Assembly: GCF_001619985.1 (NCBI RefSeq)
Contig: NW_017264201.1
Span: 620,001 to 684,000 of the forward strand
DNA: 64,000 nucleotides
DNA from: Xylona heveae TC161
Lineage: Eukaryota > Ascomycota > Xylonomycetes > Xylonales > Xylonaceae
Direction of reading: 5' to 3'
The translations under genes and the position numbers were made by a program. The notes beneath the pieces are model-generated. The model was not told the origin of the DNA and did not search any database. It saw nothing but the letters and a program-made list of their open reading frames with translations. Shown piece after piece: positions 57,988 through 64,000 of the stretch (its first letter is position 1; each line of letters starts with the position of its first letter).

Positions 57988-59389
57988 ATGGCAACTTCAA
58001 CTTCACCATATGAGTGGAGACCAGTGGAGTATATGAAACAAGGCTCCAAGGCCAAGTTCGCACTACTGATACTCAATCAGCCCATTACTGATATTCCGGT
58101 ATTTGAACGTTTATGGGAAAACGGTATGCTTCTCCTTCACATTTATTGAAATGTCCTCTATCCATTTGCCTCTCTAGTGTTTATCCTGTTCTTGACTTCT
58201 TTTTACAATGGAAGAGCTAGTTGTTACTACATCACCCGTACATCGCGTGACTTCTTTTGGTTCTCCTTCTGCAAGTTCAATTGCGTACATTATTCCCATA
58301 TGTCTGTGTTCTTGCGCATTCGTTATCTCTCGTCATTATACGATCCATCTGGTCATCGCAATTGCGATTTGTTCGTTGCATCATTCTTCCGCTTCTTTAC
58401 GTTCTCTTGTCTCGCAATGTTACAATACCCATGTCATTGTCAATGCATCTGCTCCCATGCCAGCGACTCCATACTAACCAACAACAGCTGCTGTAAAGAT
58501 ATGCGCCGATGGCGGGGCTAATCGTCTCCACGATCTTTTACTTGACCGCGGGTTATCATTTGTACGTTCCCGTCTTGCTCATCCAAAGCGCTACAGTCCG
58601 ACAGCCTCGCATTCACAAGCTCCAATAACCTACAAATACCTCTCATCAAATTACGCGCTTCATATCTAACCAGTCCAGACCCCCAACATAATCCATGGCG
58701 ACTTGGACTCCCTCCGCTCCGAAGTCGAGCAATACTACCAAGACAAACCTCAGCCTCCTATCCCATCCTTCGCTAGCTCTTCCCCATCTACATCGACTGT
58801 TCCAACTGTCGAAATAAGCAAAGACCCAGACCAGTACTCATCGGACTTTACAAAATGTCTGAAGCGCTTGGCCCGTTTTCCCGAGCCCATGGATGTCATT
58901 GCTCTCGGCGGCCTTGGTGGCCGCGTCGACCAGGGGTTCTCACAGGTGCACCATTTATATATGGCTAGTTTAAACAATCTGCCTGGCGATGGCGCCGAGG
59001 TTGAAGGGGCGAGTCTCAGCAACCCTCGAAAAGAGAATCAGCCAATCACAGGCCGCGACAAACGATACTACCACGACGCCAAATCACTCATGCGTGGGCG
59101 TGATCTCTATCTGTATTCCGAGCAGAGTATCTCGTTCGTGCTGCATCCAGGGCAAAACAAAATCTATACGCCTATGAGCGAGGGCTATCTGACCGAGAAC
59201 GTGGGCATTATTCCAGTCGGGAAGCCTGCAAAGATCACAATTGAAGGGTTTGAGTGGGACGTGCAGGACTGGCCGACAGAATTTGGCGGGCAGGTTAGCA
59301 CGAGTAATCATATACGAAGCGACGTGTTGATGGTGGAGACGAATGAGAGGGTTCTTTTTACGCTGGAAAGGACCGAAGGCTGGTCGTGA
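57988..59389 (+). CDS. THI80: Thiamine pyrophosphokinase
   Basis: Transfers pyrophosphate from ATP to thiamine to make the cofactor TPP, in the cytosol. Exons 57988-58123, 58488-58561, 58679-59389; 306 aa. The N-terminus MATSTSPYEWRPVEYM leads to KFALLILNQPI. The active-site blocks are NAAVKICADGGANRLHDLL (built across intron 1), NIIHGDLDSLRSEV, and VIALGGLGGRVDQGFSQVHH. The thiamine-binding C-terminal domain ends with TSNHIRSDVLMVETNERVLF. Intron 1 is 364 nt, unusually long here. All catalytic motifs are present. The start is the only ATG giving the conserved N-terminal strand after splicing. Confidence 0.93.
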
Positions 59390-59707
59390 GGACAGGGGAA
59401 ATATATTACGAATGTTTTGAGTTTGGAATCTTTCTAGATGGTCGGTAAGCGCGGGCAGCGATGCCTTCTTGAAGCTATACGGCTTTGGAGATGAGTATAT
59501 CAAGATATCCTTAAAGAGCAGTTGATAGAGACGAATATTTTTGACGTGTTTGGCAAGGTATATGTGTTATTCATCGTGGAGTCCTCTATTTGCGCGTGAC
59601 TGGGCTTAATTACAAAAACATTACTTTCGAGAGATACGAGAGACCCAGCGTCCTCGAAAAGAGTCATATGTCCAAAACTATACGCTGAAATACAAAAAGG
59701 CATGGCA
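59390..59707. other. Convergent spacer THI80 / eIF2D
   Basis: 318 bp between two 3' ends; no gene. Presumed 3' UTRs. Confidence 0.6.
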
Positions 59708-61903
59708 TTATCGCTTCTTGCCCTTCGTCTTGTCGACGATCTCGACCCACTGTCTGCTTATGCCCCGCTTCTCTAGCGCCTTGATAACAGCATCCTTTTG
59801 TGGACCTTGCACCATAATCTCCATGACTGGATGCTTGGGGCTACTTCCAACTAATTGTCCGACGCTGGTTGAACCGGCGCAAGCTGTGCGTAATTCATCC
59901 GCAAGAGGGTTGGGTTTGATATAGAACGCTTCGACGCCAGATACTTTTGTGACCGTCTTGTTTCCTGAGCGAGTCTCTAGCACAATTTGCACCTTGGGCG
60001 CAGCTCCAGACTTTGGCTTGACCTGGTCCATGCTCTCGTTTCCGCGTAAGATGGCCCAGTAATTTGCGCAGCCTTGGAGAACGCGCTCGACAAGGGCGTC
60101 TCTTGGTACAGCTCCTTTCGCAAGGACCTCACGATCCATTGGTGACTGGCCATCAAAAACGGCATTTGCCAAGATGGGGTTTAAGTTGACCAGCCGCTTA
60201 TTGGTCGATGCAATGAGGTTTTCGGACTCAATATATGCTGTAACAATGATGCGGATTTCGCTAGCCACATAGGCGGCTTTGACACTGAGAAAGTGTGAGC
60301 ATTTGGGTTTGAGAAAAGGAGAATGTTCAAATACCTGGATCCAGAAGCTTCGAAGAGAGGAGCGAACTTGTCCTTTGGCTTGTAGAGATTGACCTTGGTC
60401 AGCTTCTGTCCAATCGAATCATCTCGTCCAGGGTCACTGGAGGCAGCAGTTCGAGCTGCTGCGCCTGCACGATCCGCTCCAGCAGAGGGAGCCTCCTTTT
60501 TCGGAAGCCGGTAAGGAACAAAGTTGAGTAATGCTTGATCATCAAAGTCGACGTCCATGATGACAATTTCTCCTCCGCTGCGGTCCTTTGATTTGACCAA
60601 AAGCTCCTTGTCAAGAGTTTTGATAAACTTTTTGACATTCTTCCAGCTTGTCTTTTTGATTTGTAAAGATGATGCCTGCGCTGGTGTATATGCGGGTAGG
60701 TATGGCAGCACAAGATTGGCTATGACAAATGACTGGGTCAGCGGGAAGACAAGCCCATGGTGTGGCGGCTCTTTGTTGGTTGTTTTATGATGGTATAAGC
60801 CGTACAAGAACGCTTTCCGGAAGGCATCATCGATTTCTGCAAAAAAGTTAGTTCCCTGAGAAATATTTCGCGATGGTAAATCGAACAACAAATTACCTCT
60901 TGTGGTCAGCTCCTTGTCCTCAACTTCGACCTCGTCAAAAGGCTTCTCATCCTGCATAGCGGATTCTTCCTCTCCTGCCGGGCCTCGTTCCTCTGCCGAC
61001 TCCTGCTCTCCCCCCAAAGATACACCTTGACCGTGTGTCCCCGCTCCTTCCTCCTCGTCACTTATAGAGAGCTCTCCCAATTCTTCCTCGAGGTCTGAAT
61101 CATCCGCACCTGTTACCGCCCAGCCGTCAAGAGAGTTTGGCGCCGCTCGTCCAGCCTTCCCGTCCGGGTTCCAAGCCCAAATTTCATCCCCTTCCCATTG
61201 TACCGGATGTACAGCTTTGCCTTTTTCTCCTCGTGCTTTCTGCAAGCTGCTGACATCGATTTCGCACACTCCGACAGCTAACGGAACAGTGGGATTTTCA
61301 TGACTTGCGATTGCGACCACAGCTCCTTTTGTGGCATTTGTTGGAAAAGGGGGACCTCTTGTCAGACCAGGTGTCATGAGATCCGCACCGCCTTGAAGTT
61401 TTTCTAGTACGAAACTCGGTGTATGTAGAAGAGGGACAATATTAGGGTTCCGCCATAACGTGTACACTGCAGAAATCGATTGAATCAGTAGGTGCCAAAT
61501 GGAAGCTCTCATGGAGAACTCTTACCGGTCGGATACATCCGATCTTCTACTTTAATCCAAAGTATCCTATTGTCCTCGCCATCATGTGTGCCAGCATAGA
61601 CTGTTCCAGAGACCTGCTTCAGGTTGGGCCCCGCAGTGGTAGTGAATCTTGCGGACATTGTATTGTCCGGGAGGAGAGCATTTCGAAGGGTAGATACGGT
61701 GGGTGCAGGCGTCGATTGCTCTGACTCAGGCTTATCCTGGCTTGCTGGAATCTCCAATTTGAAGTCTGCAATGATTTGGTCCGCAACTCGGCGGCGCTCA
61801 GACGAGCGCAGCGGGGAGAATGGTTTAATCTTGGAAGGTTAGCGCGGCGCAAGACGAAGAGGTATGCAGTAAATTTGCGCACATTGGGCTTTTTCTTGAA
61901 CAT
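59708..61903 (-). CDS. TMA64: Translation factor eIF2D (Tma64)
   Basis: Ribosome-associated factor that can deliver tRNA to the P site and recycle 40S subunits. Exons (minus): 61903-61883, 61829-61526, 61466-60897, 60836-60335, 60284-59708; 657 aa. Exon 1 is only 21 nt (MFKKKPN), joining to IKPFSPLRSSERRRVADQII, the conserved eIF2D start. A PUA domain follows (MTPGLTRGPPFPTNATKGAV, VAIASHENPTVPLAVGVCEI). A very acidic linker comes next (about 250-310), then a winged-helix part and a SWIB/MDM2-like region. The SUI1 domain at the C-terminus has HPVMEIMVQGPQKDAVIKAL, EKRGISRQWVEIVDKTKGKK. The layout and length match eIF2D across eukaryotes. Confidence 0.93.
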
Positions 61904-63139
61904 GATAGAAGCTAAGCAGACAAAATATTCTCAAAAAAGAAATAGGAGATGGAATTCTGTGAAGTCGGCTTCTACTACAACTGTTTTCCTTTTTCGTAGC
62001 AGTGGTAGTGCGTCTGTGCGGCACTTTCCGCGTCGTGGGGTTTTATGACGATAGAGCTCGTGGTGGCATGGAAAAGGCAATTTATACACAACGTCCGAAG
62101 CACCTCACTCGTCCTTCATGAACGACTACGTGATCTGATCATGGACTGGAAACCGTGATGCTCCGTGTACATCTTCCAAAAACAGGATTCAATCTCAAAT
62201 ATCGAAGAGTCAATTGCCCTTTTCGACTTGCTCGAAATAGGCATGTTACTCGATTCTCTTCAGCTGAGTAAATAGTTGGGACTCCTTTTCCCTGAAGAGG
62301 ACACTTTCTTACACATGAGTCAGCTTCAGACTATGGCATATTACCTTTTTCCGGAGACAAAAATTGTACTTGAGCTACCCGAGCAAGGAAAATGCATCAA
62401 GGATAAGCAGGCAGAACCAACTTTGACTCATCGACCCCCGATATTCGTCACGTGATATCCAGACAACCGTCAAGACTGGATGTTATAGATAACGAATGAT
62501 AACTCAATCTTAACAAATATCATGGTCTTACAGAATGAAATTCCTCAGCTGTTTTACGCATGATCATTTCGATGCTCAACGTGGATGCAGGACTGAAGAA
62601 AATGCCGGGCCTGGAACCGTGCAACGCGCGCAGCTAAACGATGCAACCCCTCCAACCCCACGTTGCGGCAGGGTAGCCGATACTAACGAGAGGACCTGCC
62701 TTTTGGGGTATCTGCCCCTCTTTCCCGCGCGCTATTCGGTGATCGTTCCCTTCCCGGAACCTGATAGCCTTATCGATGTGCCATGGATCGATTGGCGCCC
62801 CCCCGAAGCTACAAGCAGTAATGCTTTCCCTGGACAATGAGCTGAAGCAAACTTATCGCTATGGTGCTGCAGTGTGGAGAAGTTCATGCAGGTTGCTCTC
62901 GCGGCTTGTTTCGTTTTCTCTCTTTTCAGAATTTTTTCCCTTCTCCCTTCAAGGTTTCCTCGCACCTTGCAGGACTTTCTTTTCACGCTTTCTTCTCCAT
63001 TGATGCAGTTTATTGATTTTCTGTTTCTTTTGAACGGTATTACAATCGCGAATTACTTTGACACTCCTTGGACAAAAGACTCTTTCACTGAGTGACGTCA
63101 GATTCTGCAAGAAAAACGAGGGTCTTTTGAAGAATCAAC
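61904..63139. promoter_or_regulatory. Divergent promoter, eIF2D / APC permease
   Basis: 1.24 kb without a supported gene. Motifs seen: TGACTCA (62424-62430, the Gcn4/CpcA site), TCACGTGA around 62448-62455 (E-box), and a perfect CRE, TGACGTCA (63093-63100), 40 nt upstream of the permease ATG. Their use is inferred only from the consensus. Confidence 0.45.
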
Positions 63140-63913
63140 ATGGGGCGAGATTCTGTTGACGCCTCGGCCGATGCGGCCTTGGCCGCCATGGGGTACAAGT
63201 CTGAATTGCCCCGCAATTTAAGCATGATGAGTATTCTAGGGCTGTAAGCATAACCCGAACCGAATGTTGAAGGATCCGTCCATAATTTCCAGATTCACTT
63301 GCAGGCACCAGATCCAAACAGAGGCATAACAGCTGACATGATGCCCGCGCAGATCATTTGCCATTATGGCCGTTCCATTTGGTCTAAGCACAACATTATA
63401 CATTACATTGACTGATGGCCAATCGGTGACCATCATATGGGGATGGGTTCTAGTATCTCTTATATCCCTGTCGATTGCTGCATCACTTGCAGAAATATGC
63501 GCCGTGTATCCTACCGCTGGCGGAGTATACTACTGGTCCGCAATGCTGTCGACGAGAAAGTATGCTCCTATTGCCTCATGGGTCACTGGCTGGCTCACGC
63601 TTGTGGGCAACTGGACCGTCACAACGAGTATCAATTTCTCTGGCGCTCAATTGATTCTCTCTGCAATAACGCTATGGCGGGAAGACTTTGTGCCCAACCA
63701 GTACCAGACTGTGCTCATGTACTGGGCCGTAATGCTTGTCTGTTTCTCTGTCAATGCATTCGGATCAAAGTATCTTGATCTGATCAATAAAATATGCATC
63801 TACTGGACAGCCGCCTCCGTCTTGATCATTCTCGTGACTCTTCTGACCATGGCCGATCACCGGCGCAGCGGCGCTTTTGTTTTTGGTCATTATGACGCTT
63901 CTGCAAGTGGATG
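63140..63913 (+). CDS. APC-family permease (GABA/choline/amino-acid type), 5' part
   Basis: Partial; the 3' end is outside the window. Exons 63140-63243 and 63353-63913, with a GTAAAC donor at 63914 and the next exon beyond the end. Plasma-membrane transporter of the amino acid-choline family. Seen: N-terminal MGRDSVDASADAALAAMGYK, then LPRNLSMMSILGLSFAIMAV (first helix), SLAEICAVYPTAGGVYYWSA (the family's helix-2/3 hallmark) and ASWVTGWLTLVGNWTVTTSI. Helices 1-5 or so are visible. The part ending FVFGHYDASASGW is the usual loop before helix 6 in Uga4/Hnm1-like permeases. Substrate (GABA, choline, amino acids, thiamine-like) cannot be chosen from this part. Confidence 0.9.
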
Positions 63914-64000
63914 GTAAACCTCTCCTTTCACCTCTCTCACCTTCTCCCCTCCTCTTTTCTTCCTCTTCTCTTCTTTCTTCTTTCCGTTCCTTTTTCCCCA
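63914..64000 (+). other. Start of permease intron 2
   Basis: Begins at the GTAAAC donor and is almost pure pyrimidine (CT-rich) to the window end. The acceptor is not in the window. Confidence 0.6.

Noticed and set aside
58124-58487. Possible TPP riboswitch in the long first intron of the thiamine pyrophosphokinase gene
   Set aside because: The conserved aptamer words (CTGAGA and its partner) are absent from this intron and from the upstream spacer.

Overview
The window is nuclear DNA of a filamentous ascomycete (Pezizomycotina; Eurotiomycetes-like is my guess, not proven). The reasons are short introns of about 50-110 nt with GTAAGT/GTATGT donors, CTAAC-type branch points and CAG/TAG acceptors, compact intergenic spaces, and fungus-specific proteins: a rhodopsin-domain membrane protein, the sterol reductase ERG4, a VTC polyphosphate subunit and a PHO80-type cyclin. 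All gene models below were built by hand from splice signals and reading-frame continuity. No transcript data were available.

Layout. 0-1 kb: 3' end of a rhodopsin-domain protein (+). 1.7-5.2 kb: SPT16 of the FACT complex (-). 5.7-7.4 kb: mitochondrial-carrier-like protein with a 7-nt micro-exon (+). 9-11.8 kb: UBP3/USP10-type deubiquitinase (-). 12.6-14.9 kb: RNF10/Mag2-type RING ligase (+). 15.8-17.7 kb: ERG4 (+). 18.6-19.8 kb: fructosamine-kinase family protein (+). 20.4-22.4 kb: dienelactone-hydrolase family protein (-). 23.3-26.7 kb: ARMC8/Vid28-like armadillo protein (-). 28.5-29.7 kb: PHO80-type cyclin (-). 31.3-32.5 kb: HIG1-domain protein of the Rcf2 type (-). 33.8-35.5 kb: NUDIX hydrolase (-). 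36-38.6 kb: VTC2/3-type SPX protein (+). 39.8-42.3 kb: unknown 770-aa protein (+). 44.2-45.3 kb: single-pass membrane protein with a Ser/Thr/Ala-rich stalk (+). 46.3-47.2 kb: unknown 221-aa protein (+). 47.2-54.5 kb: gene-poor block. 54.5-57.1 kb: kelch protein (-). 58-59.4 kb: thiamine pyrophosphokinase (+). 59.7-61.9 kb: eIF2D/Tma64 (-). 63.1 kb to the end: 5' part of an APC-family permease (+).

Most of the window is ordinary housekeeping sequence. Two neighbourhoods suggest shared function. The UBP3/USP10-type deubiquitinase and the RNF10-type ligase are divergently transcribed from one 771-bp spacer. In animals and yeast these families add and remove ubiquitin on the same 40S ribosomal proteins. 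The PHO80-type cyclin and the VTC2/3 subunit, both in phosphate and polyphosphate control, lie within 8 kb of each other.

The gene-poor 47.2-54.5 kb block is the most unusual part. It holds simple-sequence arrays, a decayed LAGLIDADG homing-endonuclease reading frame that may be an intein or HO-like remnant, a strongly diverged histone-H3-fold reading frame interrupted by one stop, and a short element with terminal inverted repeats flanked by TA.
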